This document shows positions 33,301-41,938 of a stretch of 64,000 nt of DNA, piece by piece. The translations under genes and the position numbers were made by a program. The stretch spans positions 296,431 through 360,430 of the forward strand of contig JBJHCV010000002.1 of the NCBI GenBank assembly GCA_050486225.1. Reading direction: 5' to 3'. Position 1 is the first letter of the stretch. Each line of letters opens with the position of its first letter. The notes below the pieces were generated by a model. That model did no database searches, was not told where the DNA came from, and saw only the letters and a program-made list of their open reading frames with translations. This DNA is from JBBDIX01 sp050486225 (GTDB lineage: Bacteria > Actinomycetota > Nitriliruptoria > Nitriliruptorales > Nitriliruptoraceae).

Positions 33301-33731
33301 CTCGCGAGCCGCCACGTGCGGCGGCCGACGATCCCCGACGACCGTTCGTCACCGAGATCGCCGGCAACGGTCCGCAGGGGTGCCTCCCCGCCACTGGCGA
33401 GCAGCACCCGCGCGACGAGCCAGGCGAGCCGCTGGGGATCCCACGGATCCTCGTCGTCGGCCTCCTCACCCGCCTGCGTGACACCACACCCGTTCACGAT
33501 CTCCCGCACGAGACTGCCGGGGAACGGGAACTCGACGTTCGCGAGGACGCCGCCGCCGTCCGGGTCGAGGCGTTGGGCGAGCCGGTGGGACAGCCAACGT
33601 CGCATGCCGTGACTGGCCACGACGATCCGCATCGGGACGAACGGGTCCGGGTCCGCCCGACCCATCCACTCGAGCAGCGGGTCGAGGAGCCGCTCGACCC
33701 GCGCACTGCGGTGGACGACGAGTCCGGTCAC
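30306..33731 (-). CDS. recC: Exodeoxyribonuclease V gamma subunit RecC
   Basis: A 1141-residue RecC, the Chi-recognition and scaffold subunit with inactivated helicase folds. Visible family segments: MRIVVASHGMRRWLSHRLA, VEFPFPGSLVREIVN, FGLSTLPPRHLDLLAGLAR, RCHGPARQAEVLRDAVLGLL, VIVMTPDVESFAPLVRAAFG, MRSIPHRVVCLLGLDDARFPR and the C-terminal LEVWVHHV. The GTG start overlaps the sbcC-like stop by 4 bp and the stop overlaps recB by 4 bp. A short period-12 repeat (31241-31275) encodes a DDAR-type linker. Confidence 0.95.
31241..31275. repeat. Period-12 repeat inside recC
   Basis: About three copies of GCGTCGTCACGG, encoding DDAR-type tetrapeptides in a charged linker. Confidence 0.8.
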
Positions 33732-36424
33732 GACGGCAGCAGTGACACGGTTCGGGCTCCCGTCGTTCGGAACCGCTCGGGAGTGCACGTGAGCACGATG
33801 ACCTGGGCGCCCTCCGTGCGGCCGAGCAGCGCACCCAGGGTGGCCATGCGTTGCGGGTCCGTGTAGCCCAGCGCGTCGTCGAGGATGAACGGCACCCCGT
33901 CGTCGCCTGCGAGCTGCGCGGCCGAGAGCGCCGTCAGGATGGCGAGCTGCTCGCGCGCTCCCGCGCTGAGCTGGTGCCAGGCGAGCGTCGCTCCCCCGGA
34001 CGTGCGGGTCGCGATGCGCAGGTCGTCGTCGAGTTCGATCGCGACGTCCTCGCCGAGCAGGAGGCTCGACATCCGCACGATCCGGTCGCGCAGCGGCGCT
34101 CGGTAGGCCCGATGGACCTCCTCGCGCGCCGTGTGGAGTTCGTCGCGCAGGAGCCGGGCCGCAGCGGCACGTTGGCGTTCGCGTCGCTGGTCGAGTTCGG
34201 CGCGCTCGAGTTCGGCGGCCGTCTCCGTCAACCGTTCCCCGAGCCCCTCCGCACCCACGGTGGCGATCCGCACGGTGAGTTCGGTGCGTCGCTGTCTCAG
34301 TCGTGCGAGTTCCTCGAGTGCGGCGTCGTACGCGTTGCGTGCCGCCGACTCGGCGAGGTCCACGCGTTCCGGGTCGAGTTCGACGAGTCGCGCGTCGGCC
34401 TCCCTGAGCGCGCTGCTCGCGTCGTGGTGTGCCCGGGTGGCCTCGGTGAAGGCACTCGCGAGGTCGTCGTCGCTTCGTGCGGCGCGTTCGCGCTCCAGCT
34501 GCTCCCGATCACGTTCGAGCGTCTGCCGCAGCCCGTCGAGTTCGCGGCGCTCCTCGTCGTGACGTTCGCGCGCCGCGTCGATCAGGTCGGTGGCCACGTC
34601 CAGCTCCGACGAGGCCTGCTGGTGGGCGCCGTCCGCGACGTCGACGGCCTGAGCCCGCTCGTCGCGGATCCGGCGCGCCTCGGCGAGGCTGGGAGGCTCC
34701 GAGCCGTCAGGCGTGTCGCCAGGCGTGTCGTCGGGCACAGCAGCAGGCGTGGCACCGGACGTGGCGGGTCGCCTCGCGGCGAGCTGGTCGAGTCGGGCGC
34801 GGGACGCCTCGACGGCCTCGGCGAGATCCCCGACCGACGAACCCTCGAGTTCCCGCTCGAGCAGCGCGTCGCGTTGCCGAAGCGTCTGCTCGTGGATCCG
34901 ACGTTGCGCGATCTGACGCTCGGCCTCGTCGAGGTCGGCGACCCCGGCACGTCCGCACCGGTCGGCGAGGTCCCGGCGCGCGCGAGCCAACTGGTCGCGC
35001 ACGCTGCTCGCCGTGTCCCCGGCCAGGACCTCGAGGTCGAGTCCTGACACCCGCAGACGCAGGTGTTCGTGGACGGCACGTTCGAGCGTGTCCCCGTCGG
35101 CGAGTTCGAACGCGTCACCGTCGACGTCGCCGGCGAGTGCGGTCCGGGCACGCAGGCGAACCGTCGGCGCACCCGCGTCGACGCGCGCCTCGAGGGTGCG
35201 CACGGACGCGTCGGCGTCGCGCAGCGCGGCGAGCACCTCGTCGTCGACCAGGGATGCGTCGACCTGCTCCTGCGCCTGGCCAGCGCCTTCGATCAGCGCC
35301 CGCGCTCTGGCGAGTCGACCCTCGAGTCCCGCGTGGGCCTCACGCGCCTCGAGCAGGTCCACCCGCCACTGCGCGAGTTCCGCGTCCCGCCGCGCCGACC
35401 GCAGCGTCTCCTCCGCTGACTGCGCCGCCTCCTGCGCCCTGCGCCGACGCTCGGTCAGCTCCGCGCGTTCGTCGTCGGCAGGCTGCAGTCCCTGTTCCAC
35501 GGTGGCGACCCGCTCGGCCAGGGCAGACAGCGCCTCGGCCGCTGCTCGTCGACGTTCGAGCGTGTCACGCGCCGCGTCGAGCGCCGTGGTGGCCTGCTCC
35601 AGGCGCGCACGCAGCGTCTCACGGTTCGCCTCGAGCGTCTCGAGCGAACGGCGCTGCTCACGCACCGACTCCAGCGACGGTCCGAGGCGTTCGGCCAGTT
35701 CACGTTCGATCGCCGGCAGTGTCCGCTCGACCTCGGCCAGTTCGACCGACTCGGCCTCCACCTCGGCGAGCCGCCCCCGGAGTTCGTCGGCGGCGACCCG
35801 CAGCTGGGCGACCCGGTCGTCCAGTCGCGTGAGCTCCACCTTCTCCCGTCCCGTGGCCGTGAACCAACGAGCGTGGTGCTCCTCGACCCGCGAGAGCAGG
35901 TCGTCACCGCCCGACGATCCGGCCGTCGTCGTGCCGCCGGACGTGGCCGCGTCGAGCCGGGCGCTCAGTGACGTCTGACCGAGCGCCAGCGCATCGAGGT
36001 CCCGACCCTGCTGCAACCAGAGCGCGTCGAGCAGACCCACGTCCACGTGCTCGCGCAGGATCTCCGCGAGCCGATCGTGCGCCTCGTCGCCCGTGAGCTG
36101 TTCGCTCGTCGGCGCGACGATCCGCAACACCTCCTCGGGCTGCTGGTTGTAGCGGCGCCGGACCACCAGGTGGTGGTCACCGACCGCCAGCTCCACCTCG
36201 ACGACACTGCCGACCTGCCGCCCGACCGGCTGGAGGTCCTTGACCTCCTGGGCGGTGGCCCGCGCACGACGCCGCTCGTTGAGCACCAGACGGATCGCGT
36301 CGACCAGCGTGGACTTGCCCGACTCGTTGGGGGCCGCGACGACGGTGATGCCACGCGGGTCGAACTCGACCTCGCACGCGTCGATGCCACGCACGTCCTG
36401 CAGCCGCACCCGATGGATCCTCAT
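33728..36424 (-). CDS. sbcC: SbcC/Rad50-like AAA ATPase with long coiled coil
   Basis: An 898-residue SMC-like exonuclease ATPase. The N-terminus has Walker A AAPNESGKSTLVDAI (about 36). Two long coiled-coil arms of charged heptads (about 190-690) are separated by a Pro/Thr/Asp hinge. The C-terminus has signature LSAGAREQLAIL and Walker B VPFILDDALGYTD. It should partner SbcD in opening hairpins and processing DNA ends. No CxxC zinc hook is seen at the hinge, and the protein is shorter than E. coli SbcC, so it resembles the AAA_23/YhaN-like variants. Both ends overlap neighbours by 4 bp. Confidence 0.88.
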   Translation of the reverse strand: MRIHRVRLQDVRGIDACEVEFDPRGITVVAAPNESGKSTLVDAIRLVLNERRRARATAQEVKDLQPVGRQVGSVVEVELAVGDHHLVVRRRYNQQPEEVLRIVAPTSEQLTGDEAHDRLAEILREHVDVGLLDALWLQQGRDLDALALGQTSLSARLDAATSGGTTTAGSSGGDDLLSRVEEHHARWFTATGREKVELTRLDDRVAQLRVAADELRGRLAEVEAESVELAEVERTLPAIERELAERLGPSLESVREQRRSLETLEANRETLRARLEQATTALDAARDTLERRRAAAEALSALAERVATVEQGLQPADDERAELTERRRRAQEAAQSAEETLRSARRDAELAQWRVDLLEAREAHAGLEGRLARARALIEGAGQAQEQVDASLVDDEVLAALRDADASVRTLEARVDAGAPTVRLRARTALAGDVDGDAFELADGDTLERAVHEHLRLRVSGLDLEVLAGDTASSVRDQLARARRDLADRCGRAGVADLDEAERQIAQRRIHEQTLRQRDALLERELEGSSVGDLAEAVEASRARLDQLAARRPATSGATPAAVPDDTPGDTPDGSEPPSLAEARRIRDERAQAVDVADGAHQQASSELDVATDLIDAARERHDEERRELDGLRQTLERDREQLERERAARSDDDLASAFTEATRAHHDASSALREADARLVELDPERVDLAESAARNAYDAALEELARLRQRRTELTVRIATVGAEGLGERLTETAAELERAELDQRRERQRAAAARLLRDELHTAREEVHRAYRAPLRDRIVRMSSLLLGEDVAIELDDDLRIATRTSGGATLAWHQLSAGAREQLAILTALSAAQLAGDDGVPFILDDALGYTDPQRMATLGALLGRTEGAQVIVLTCTPERFRTTGARTVSLLPS
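34711..34770. repeat. Period-12 repeat at the hinge of the sbcC-like gene
   Basis: Five 12-bp units (GCGTGTCGCCAG, GCGTGTCGTCGG, then diverged copies) encode the TPxD/TPxG-like hinge between coiled-coil arms, where other SbcC proteins carry a zinc hook. Confidence 0.8.
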
Positions 36425-37569
36425 GCGTCGGCCTGCCGCGCGAGGCGCGTGAGCAGCGCCAGCGCGTCCGAGGCCACGGCAGCCTCGTCCGCGTCGCTCG
36501 AACTCGCCTGTTCGAGGAGCCGGTCGCGCGCCACGGCGGCGTAGCCCGACAGGGGCAGCGCGGCGACGTCGGCATCCGTCGGACGAATGGTCAGGTCCCG
36601 GTGCCGGTCGGGAAGCTCGAGCGCCCCGAACGCCTCGGCGCGCAGGGTGAGCCCGTCGTCGAGTGCTGCGGCCTGGGCGAGCGAGACGATGCCCTCGACC
36701 ACGACCCGGACGACGGCCCGGGCCCGATCCTCGATCGCGTCCAGATCGGCGAACAGGGCGTCGACGTCCCCGTCGGAGTCCAGGGACCGTTCGAGGCGGT
36801 GGAACGTCCAGCGACCAACCTCGACCACGTCGACGGTCGGTGGTTCGTCCAGCATGCCGTCCGGCAGGTCGACGACCAGTGCCGTCCCCGGACCACCGTC
36901 ACGGTGGTCCGTCGCCTCCGGAGCGCCCGAGTACCAGACACGGCCGCTGTCGCCGACGGCCAGTGCGGAGTGCCGGTCACCGAGCGCCACGTACGCGACA
37001 CCCGAGTCGACGACGGCACGGTCCAGTTCGGCGAGGCGGATCGCGGCAGGGTCGTCGTGATCGCCCACCACCGCGTCGACCTGACCGTGCCCGACGACGA
37101 CCCGTGTGGTGCCGTCGGGCGTCAGTTCCCGACATCGTCGCGTGACCAGGTCCTCGAGGGGACGGCGGCCGTACCACGGCGCCCCGACGACCTCGACCCC
37201 CGGCAGTGGGCGCATGGGATCGTCACCGAGGACGTGCACGTCGGGCGGGCAGCGCCTGGTGAAGGCGTCGGACCGGTACACCGAGGCCGGACCCTGGTGG
37301 TCGTGGTTGCCGGGCAGCAGATGGACGGGCACGTCGAACGAGCCCAGCGCGTCGAGGGCACGTTCGAGCGTGCGACGTTGCGGCTGGTTCGTGTCGAACA
37401 CGTCGCCGGCAACGACCACGAACGCACAGTCATGGGACCGGGCGACGCTCGCGAGGGTGCCGATGACGTCGATGCGGTCCTGGGTGAAGCGTTCCTGCGC
37501 CTCGGAGCCGATGAGGAAGTGTCGGGTCATCCCGAGCTGCCAGTCCGAGGTGTGGAGGAACCTCACCAT
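36421..37569 (-). CDS. sbcD: SbcD-like DNA exonuclease (metallophosphoesterase)
   Basis: A 382-residue calcineurin-like nuclease. The N-terminal metal motifs are HTSDWQLGMTRHF, VVAGDVFDTN, LLPGNHDH and VVGHGQVD, and YVALGDRHSALAVGDSGRVWYSGAPEATD is typical of SbcD/Mre11. The ATG at 37569 is fixed by the MVRFLHTSDWQLG start. The gene overlaps the upstream DUF222 gene by 140 bp and the sbcC-like gene by 4 bp. It supplies the nuclease of the SbcCD complex. Confidence 0.94.
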   Translation of the reverse strand: MVRFLHTSDWQLGMTRHFLIGSEAQERFTQDRIDVIGTLASVARSHDCAFVVVAGDVFDTNQPQRRTLERALDALGSFDVPVHLLPGNHDHQGPASVYRSDAFTRRCPPDVHVLGDDPMRPLPGVEVVGAPWYGRRPLEDLVTRRCRELTPDGTTRVVVGHGQVDAVVGDHDDPAAIRLAELDRAVVDSGVAYVALGDRHSALAVGDSGRVWYSGAPEATDHRDGGPGTALVVDLPDGMLDEPPTVDVVEVGRWTFHRLERSLDSDGDVDALFADLDAIEDRARAVVRVVVEGIVSLAQAAALDDGLTLRAEAFGALELPDRHRDLTIRPTDADVAALPLSGYAAVARDRLLEQASSSDADEAAVASDALALLTRLARQADA

Positions 37570-39184
37570 CGAGCAGTCCGTTCGCCGTCGGGCCCATCCG
37601 GGTCGAGCACGAGCGACCGTACAGGTGGCGTGGGACACGCCGCCCGGGATCGATCTCCCGCCTGGGGACCGACGGTGACGGACGATCCGGGGACCGCGGT
37701 GGCGGGATGCCCGTCGCGTACGAGCCGCGTACCTCGCTCGCGAGGGGTCCTGCGGGATGCCCTGCGTCCGAGGCCTCCGGCTGCGGTGGTGGCGGTGGAC
37801 GCCACGTCTCAGGACACGTCGTGGTGACCAGTCCGGTTCGCGGGTGCGACCAGGTGCGGGTGTGGTCCGGGTGCTGCACCACTCGCCACCCGTCGCGTTC
37901 CCGACGTCGATTGTGGTGTGCACACACGGCGGCCAACTGGTCGACGTCCGTTCGGCCGCGCTCCGCCCACCACGAGGCTGCGTGATCGATGTCCGCGCCA
38001 CGAGCGGACTCCAGGCAACCCGGAGCGGCGCAGGTGTCGCGAACCGCGAGCATCGCGTCCTGGAGCCATCCCGGGGGAACTCGCGTGCGTCGGCCGACCC
38101 CGACCACGCGCCCGGTGTCGACGATCACGGTGCGGAGATCCGCACCTCGCGCGTCCAGAAGGCGCCGGGTGGCCTCCGCGTCCATCCACACCCGCCCGCC
38201 GAGCAGCCACGTGAGAAGCACCGCGGGCGTGTCGTGGCGGGCGAGGAGCGCATCGAGCTCGACCCGCACGATCAGCTGGGGGCGGGATCGCATGCCCGGT
38301 CCGCGAGTCGAGGTGGGCGGGGTCGTCGAGGCCGGTGGCGTCGCGGCGGGCCGTTCGTGGTCGGCAGGGTCGTCGTCGGCGGCGGCGCCCGTGTTCGAGG
38401 CGACCAGGCGGTCGCCGTCGCGAGCACCGTCCAGGGTCGCGTCGAGGAGCGCGACCAGCCGGGCGAGTCTCCTTCGGCCGGCGTCCGGCCGGTCGTCGAT
38501 CGCGGTCCCGTCGTCATCGCCCGCTGCTGGGTGGTCCCGTTCGGTGACGTCGTCCGCGGACGACGGGCCGTTGAGTGCCGCGTCCAGGATCGCCCAGTCC
38601 TTGGCCGCCATCTCCCCGAACAACTGGCCTCCGAGGCCGTCGAGGCGTGGCTGCATCGCCAGGAACCCACGCGGGGGGTCGTCGGACCGGGTGGCCGTCG
38701 ACGGGTCGAGCGACGCAAGCGCCTGACGGATGGCGAACAGCACCGCGTTGGGGTCATGGTCACCAGCGACCTCGACGATCCGTGCGATCGCGGCGTCGAT
38801 GGCGTCGTCGAGGTGGGACGGAAGCCGCTGGCACACCAACGCGACGGACCGGACCTGTGCCCACGACAACCGGCCGCGGCGGAATCCGGCGTGAAGGGAC
38901 GGGAGCCGACCGCAGACCTTCGCAGCGGTCCGGAGCATCCGAGCGTCCGTCGCCGTGCGCCGCGCGATGATCGTCAGCCAGTGGTCGATGCTGACACCGG
39001 TCATGGCCTGTACCCGGCCATCAGCCTCGAGTTCGATCATCAGGTCGATGGCGCGTGCGAGCAGGGCATCGGTGTCACGCAGCAGGGCGAGCATGGTCCC
39101 CAGTCCCGGGACCTCGTCGAGGATCGTGGGCCCATCCGCCTCGAGCAGGCATGGCGAGACACGTTCGTCCGTCGAGTGCTTCAC
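37430..39184 (-). CDS. DUF222/HNH endonuclease (13E12 repeat-family type)
   Basis: A 584-residue protein. The DUF222 domain lies in about residues 20-210 (RAIDLMIELEADGRVQAMTGVSIDHWL, LCRRL-type helices, FLAMQPRLDGLGG). A polar linker and a C-terminal HNH nuclease follow (CAAPGCLESARGADIDHAASWW, then LAAVCAHHNRRRERDGWRV). GTG at 39184 has GGGAGG seven bases upstream. DUF222/HNH genes are multicopy in many actinobacteria (13E12 family), and several mycobacterial members are DNA-damage inducible. A LexA box lies 38 bp upstream here. The last about 90 residues are Pro/Arg-rich, and their frame runs 140 bp into sbcD, so the tail may be non-functional or the result of a lost stop. Confidence 0.88.
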   Translation of the reverse strand: MKHSTDERVSPCLLEADGPTILDEVPGLGTMLALLRDTDALLARAIDLMIELEADGRVQAMTGVSIDHWLTIIARRTATDARMLRTAAKVCGRLPSLHAGFRRGRLSWAQVRSVALVCQRLPSHLDDAIDAAIARIVEVAGDHDPNAVLFAIRQALASLDPSTATRSDDPPRGFLAMQPRLDGLGGQLFGEMAAKDWAILDAALNGPSSADDVTERDHPAAGDDDGTAIDDRPDAGRRRLARLVALLDATLDGARDGDRLVASNTGAAADDDPADHERPAATPPASTTPPTSTRGPGMRSRPQLIVRVELDALLARHDTPAVLLTWLLGGRVWMDAEATRRLLDARGADLRTVIVDTGRVVGVGRRTRVPPGWLQDAMLAVRDTCAAPGCLESARGADIDHAASWWAERGRTDVDQLAAVCAHHNRRRERDGWRVVQHPDHTRTWSHPRTGLVTTTCPETWRPPPPPQPEASDAGHPAGPLASEVRGSYATGIPPPRSPDRPSPSVPRREIDPGRRVPRHLYGRSCSTRMGPTANGLLDGEVPPHLGLAARDDPTLPHRLRGAGTLHPGPHRRHRHPRERRPVP

Positions 39185-39221
39185 GCCGTCACCTCCCTGC
39201 TGGCCACCTCGGGATCCCGCG

Positions 39222-39243
39222 ATGCCGAACACATGTTCGGCAT
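39222..39243 (-). promoter_or_regulatory. LexA (SOS) box upstream of the DUF222/HNH-sbcCD-recCBD operon
   Basis: A perfect palindrome with 10-bp arms ATGCCGAACA / TGTTCGGCAT around CA. Its core CGAAC-ACAT-GTTCG (39226-39239) is an exact match to the Gram-positive SOS consensus CGAAC-N4-GTTCG and differs from mycobacterial TCGAAC-N4-GTTCGA only at the outermost pair. It ends 38 bp before the DUF222 GTG. The divergent lipoprotein at 39413 is 170 bp away on the other side. Confidence 0.8.
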
Positions 39244-39412
39244 GGCGGTGTGACAGGGTGGCGACGGCACGGCGACGACCTGTGGACACACACCTCGACG
39301 GACACCGCCGAAGGGCTGTACGGGTGACCAGACTTCCGCCCCATGAGGAGGGAAGATGTGCACCAGCACGGCCACCCTCGCGGTCCTGCTCGACCTGCAC
39401 AGGAGTACGACG

Positions 39413-40300
39413 ATGCGACGCCTCCTCGCCCACTCGACCGTCCTGCTGCTGCTCGCAGCGATCCTTGCGGCCTGCGGCTCCGACGCGACGCCCGAGGAGC
39501 CAGCGGTCCCCGACCCGGCACCCGCCGAGGAACCTGACCCGACCGAGGAGTCCGAGGGCCCCGGAGATCCAGCCGAGGAGCCCGAGCCGACGCTCGAACC
39601 CGCCACGGTGTTCCACGTGCGCACGTCGGTGGACTGGCACTGGGTCGAACCCGAACCCGTCGAGGTCGATCCCGGCGACGACCTCGAGCGCGCGGTGATG
39701 CAGGTGCTGTTCGGAACGCCGCCGGTCGACCCGGAACTGTCGACCGCAGCCCCGGCCGTGACCGTGCTCGGCGTGGAACGTGACGGCAGCGTGCTGGTCG
39801 TCGACGTCGACGCGGCCATGCACGACACGTCGGGCAGTTCGATGCAGGAGTCCGCCTTCGCCCAGCAGTTCGCGCACACCGCGGCAGCACTCGGTGACGT
39901 GACCGCGGCCCGGCTCACCGTCGACGGAGCACCGATCGACGAACTGTGGGGCCACCTCGACTGGTCGGTGCCGGTCGAACCCGACCCGTTCGCGCTCTCG
40001 CCGATCACCATCGCCGAACCCCTTCACGACGCGACGGCCCCTGCGGGCGCGGTCGAGACTCGCGGCGAGGCGACCGTCTTCGAGGCGACCTTCTGGTTGC
40101 GACTGCTCGACGCGGACGGCACCGTCATCGAGGAGGTCACGATCATGGCCTCTGCGGGCGGCCCCGAACGCGGCACCTGGTCGCACACGTTCGAGATCTC
40201 CGACCCCGGCGAGTACTCCATCCAGGCCGAGGAACCCGACATGTCGGACGGCGAGGGACGGGCACCGCTCGTGACGACCCGCACGATCACGGTGCAGTGA
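39413..40300 (+). CDS. GerMN-domain lipoprotein with Ig-like domain
   Basis: A 295-residue lipoprotein. The ATG at 39413 has AGGAG eight bases upstream and starts a signal peptide ending in lipobox LAAC. A Pro/Glu-rich spacer, a GerMN domain (about 75-180, LERAVMQVLFGTPP, DGSVLVVDVDAAM and QFAHTAAALGDVTAARLTVDG) and a Gmad2-like immunoglobulin domain (about 195-295) follow. GerMN domains occur in non-sporulating actinobacteria, usually in envelope lipoproteins such as LpqB relatives; the function is unknown. The stop overlaps the start of the DoxX-like gene by 4 bp. Confidence 0.85.
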   Translation: MRRLLAHSTVLLLLAAILAACGSDATPEEPAVPDPAPAEEPDPTEESEGPGDPAEEPEPTLEPATVFHVRTSVDWHWVEPEPVEVDPGDDLERAVMQVLFGTPPVDPELSTAAPAVTVLGVERDGSVLVVDVDAAMHDTSGSSMQESAFAQQFAHTAAALGDVTAARLTVDGAPIDELWGHLDWSVPVEPDPFALSPITIAEPLHDATAPAGAVETRGEATVFEATFWLRLLDADGTVIEEVTIMASAGGPERGTWSHTFEISDPGEYSIQAEEPDMSDGEGRAPLVTTRTITVQ

Positions 40301-40752
40301 GCGACGAAGGCCCTGTCGTGAGCGACGAACGCCCGGTGGCGAGCCACACGCAGTCCGGGATCACGCGTGACGTCGCGCGGGTCGGCCTCGGGGCGTTCCT
40401 GGTGGCGGCCGGCACGGCGCACCTCGTCGTCCCCGAGGCGTTCTTCGGTCAGGTCCCCGACTGGGTGCCCTGGCGCCGGCCCGTCGTGCTCGTGTCGGGG
40501 ATCGTGGAGATCACGCTGGGCGCCGCGCTGGCGGTGTCGAGGCGCCACCGCGTGCCCCTCGGCTGGGCCGTCGCGGGACTGTTCGTCGCCGTGTTCCCGG
40601 GCAACGTCCATCAGGCGGTGGCCGGGACCGACGCCTTCGGCCTCACGACCGACACCGGCAGGATCGTACGGCTGCTGTTCCAGCCGGTGTTCGTCGCGTG
40701 GGCCCTGTGGTCGACGGGCGCCTGGGCCCACTGGCGACCCTCGGCACGGTGA
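40297..40752 (+). CDS. DoxX-like integral membrane protein
   Basis: A 151-residue, four-helix protein of the DoxX superfamily (VGLGAFLVAAGTAHLVVPEAFFGQVPDWVP, then GIVEITLGAAL and GLFVAVFPGNVHQAVAG). The precise role of such proteins is uncertain. The start is ambiguous: two GTG codons 21 bp apart (40297 and 40318) each begin GTGAGCGACGAA, a small tandem duplication. The first overlaps the GerMN stop (GTGA). Its end lies 45 bp from the convergent radical SAM gene. Confidence 0.8.
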   Translation: MSDEGPVVSDERPVASHTQSGITRDVARVGLGAFLVAAGTAHLVVPEAFFGQVPDWVPWRRPVVLVSGIVEITLGAALAVSRRHRVPLGWAVAGLFVAVFPGNVHQAVAGTDAFGLTTDTGRIVRLLFQPVFVAWALWSTGAWAHWRPSAR

Positions 40753-40797
40753 CCGAGGCCGCCCGAGCAGCAACCCGAACGGCGGTCCGAACGGCGA

Positions 40798-41844
40798 TCA
40801 GAGGAACGTGAGCTGCTCGACGTCCGCGGTCGTCCGCGGGGCGTTCGACGTCTCACGTGTGGCCGGCGCGTCCCGCGGGCCGGGGCGCTGCCGCTGCGAG
40901 CCTGACGTCCGGGGTGGCAGCAGATCCGGCGGACCGCCGCAGTACTCGACCATCTGGCGGATGGTGCCCACGATCCGCGCGCGACGCTCGCGCGGCGCCC
41001 GAGACCCCACGTACTCGGCCTCGATCCTGCGGGCCAGGTCAGGACGCTCGGCCGCGAGACGGGCGAGGAACACCTCGCGCACCCCGGGGCGCAGGTGGAG
41101 CACGATCGGTGTCAGGTGTGTCGCGCCGGCGTCGAGGGCCGCGGACACGACCTTGCGCAGCTGTGCGGGAGCGTCGGACAGGCCAGGGATGACCGGAGCG
41201 AGCATCACGCCCGACGGGATCCCCGCGTCACGCAGCGCCGCGACCGTCTCCATGCGGGCCCTTGGCGACGGGGTGCCCGGCTCGGTCAGCCGCCAGACGT
41301 CCTCGTCCATCGTCCCGATGGACAGCGACACCCCCGCGCACACTCCGCGCGCCGCAGCGTCGGCCAGCACGTCGAGGTCCCGAGCGACGAGCGTGCCCTT
41401 GGTCAGGACCGAGAAGGGGTTGCCGGCCTCGGCGAGCGTCGTGACGACACCACGCGTCAGCCGGTAGCGGCCCTCGCAGCGCTGGTAGGGGTCGGTGTTG
41501 GTCCCGAGTGCGACGTGCTCGCCCTGCCAGGACGGTCGACGCAGTTCCGCACGCAGGCGTTCCACCGCGTTGACCTTGACCACGACCACCCGGTCGAAGT
41601 CACGGTCCGAATCGAGGTCGAGCCACTCGTGGGACGGGCGGGCGAAGCAGTAGGTGCAGGCGTGCGAGCATCCTCGGTAGACGTTGATCGTCCACCGGAA
41701 CGGGAGCATGCCGCCGTCCGGGACCCGGTTCAGGAGTGACCGCGCCCGCACGTGCACGAACTCCATGCCCGCGAACTCGGGATGGGTCACCCGGGACTCG
41801 GTGCCCGGCAGCGCGAGTTCCTCGTCGACGGTCGTCCAGCGCAC
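40798..41844 (-). CDS. Radical SAM protein, Rv2578c / SplB-like group
   Basis: About 348 residues. The radical-SAM cluster motif CxxxCxxC is present in YRGCSHACTYCFARPSHEW (about residue 55). Other family segments are SLLNRVPDGGMLPFRWTIN, GTNTDPYQRCEGRYRLTRG and LSIGTMDEDVWRLTEPGTPSP. The group is in COG1533 with spore photoproduct lyase, hence 'DNA repair photolyase-like', but most members have unknown substrates. GTG at 41844 was chosen because VRW aligns with the usual MRW start; an in-frame GTG at 41907 is possible. A perfect SOS box lies 68 bp upstream of the chosen start. Confidence 0.88.
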   Translation of the reverse strand: MRWTTVDEELALPGTESRVTHPEFAGMEFVHVRARSLLNRVPDGGMLPFRWTINVYRGCSHACTYCFARPSHEWLDLDSDRDFDRVVVVKVNAVERLRAELRRPSWQGEHVALGTNTDPYQRCEGRYRLTRGVVTTLAEAGNPFSVLTKGTLVARDLDVLADAAARGVCAGVSLSIGTMDEDVWRLTEPGTPSPRARMETVAALRDAGIPSGVMLAPVIPGLSDAPAQLRKVVSAALDAGATHLTPIVLHLRPGVREVFLARLAAERPDLARRIEAEYVGSRAPRERRARIVGTIRQMVEYCGGPPDLLPPRTSGSQRQRPGPRDAPATRETSNAPRTTADVEQLTFL

Positions 41845-41912
41845 TCGTTCGACGGCACTGGCCACGGTGACGACCTCGGGTCGGGGCGACGCCGACGACC
41901 GTACCACGAAAC

Positions 41913-41926
41913 CGAACAGGTGTTCG
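41913..41926 (-). promoter_or_regulatory. LexA (SOS) box upstream of the radical SAM gene
   Basis: CGAAC-AGGT-GTTCG on the plus strand, an exact CGAAC-N4-GTTCG site. Read on the minus strand with flanks it is TCGAAC-ACCT-GTTCGG, one base from the mycobacterial consensus. It lies between the P-type ATPase stop (41939) and the radical SAM start. Confidence 0.7.
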
Positions 41927-41938
41927 AGCGCCGCAGGT

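Noticed and set aside
30351..33866. 1100-codon plus-strand frame opposite recC
   Set aside because: Antisense shadow; recC on the minus strand matches its family end to end.
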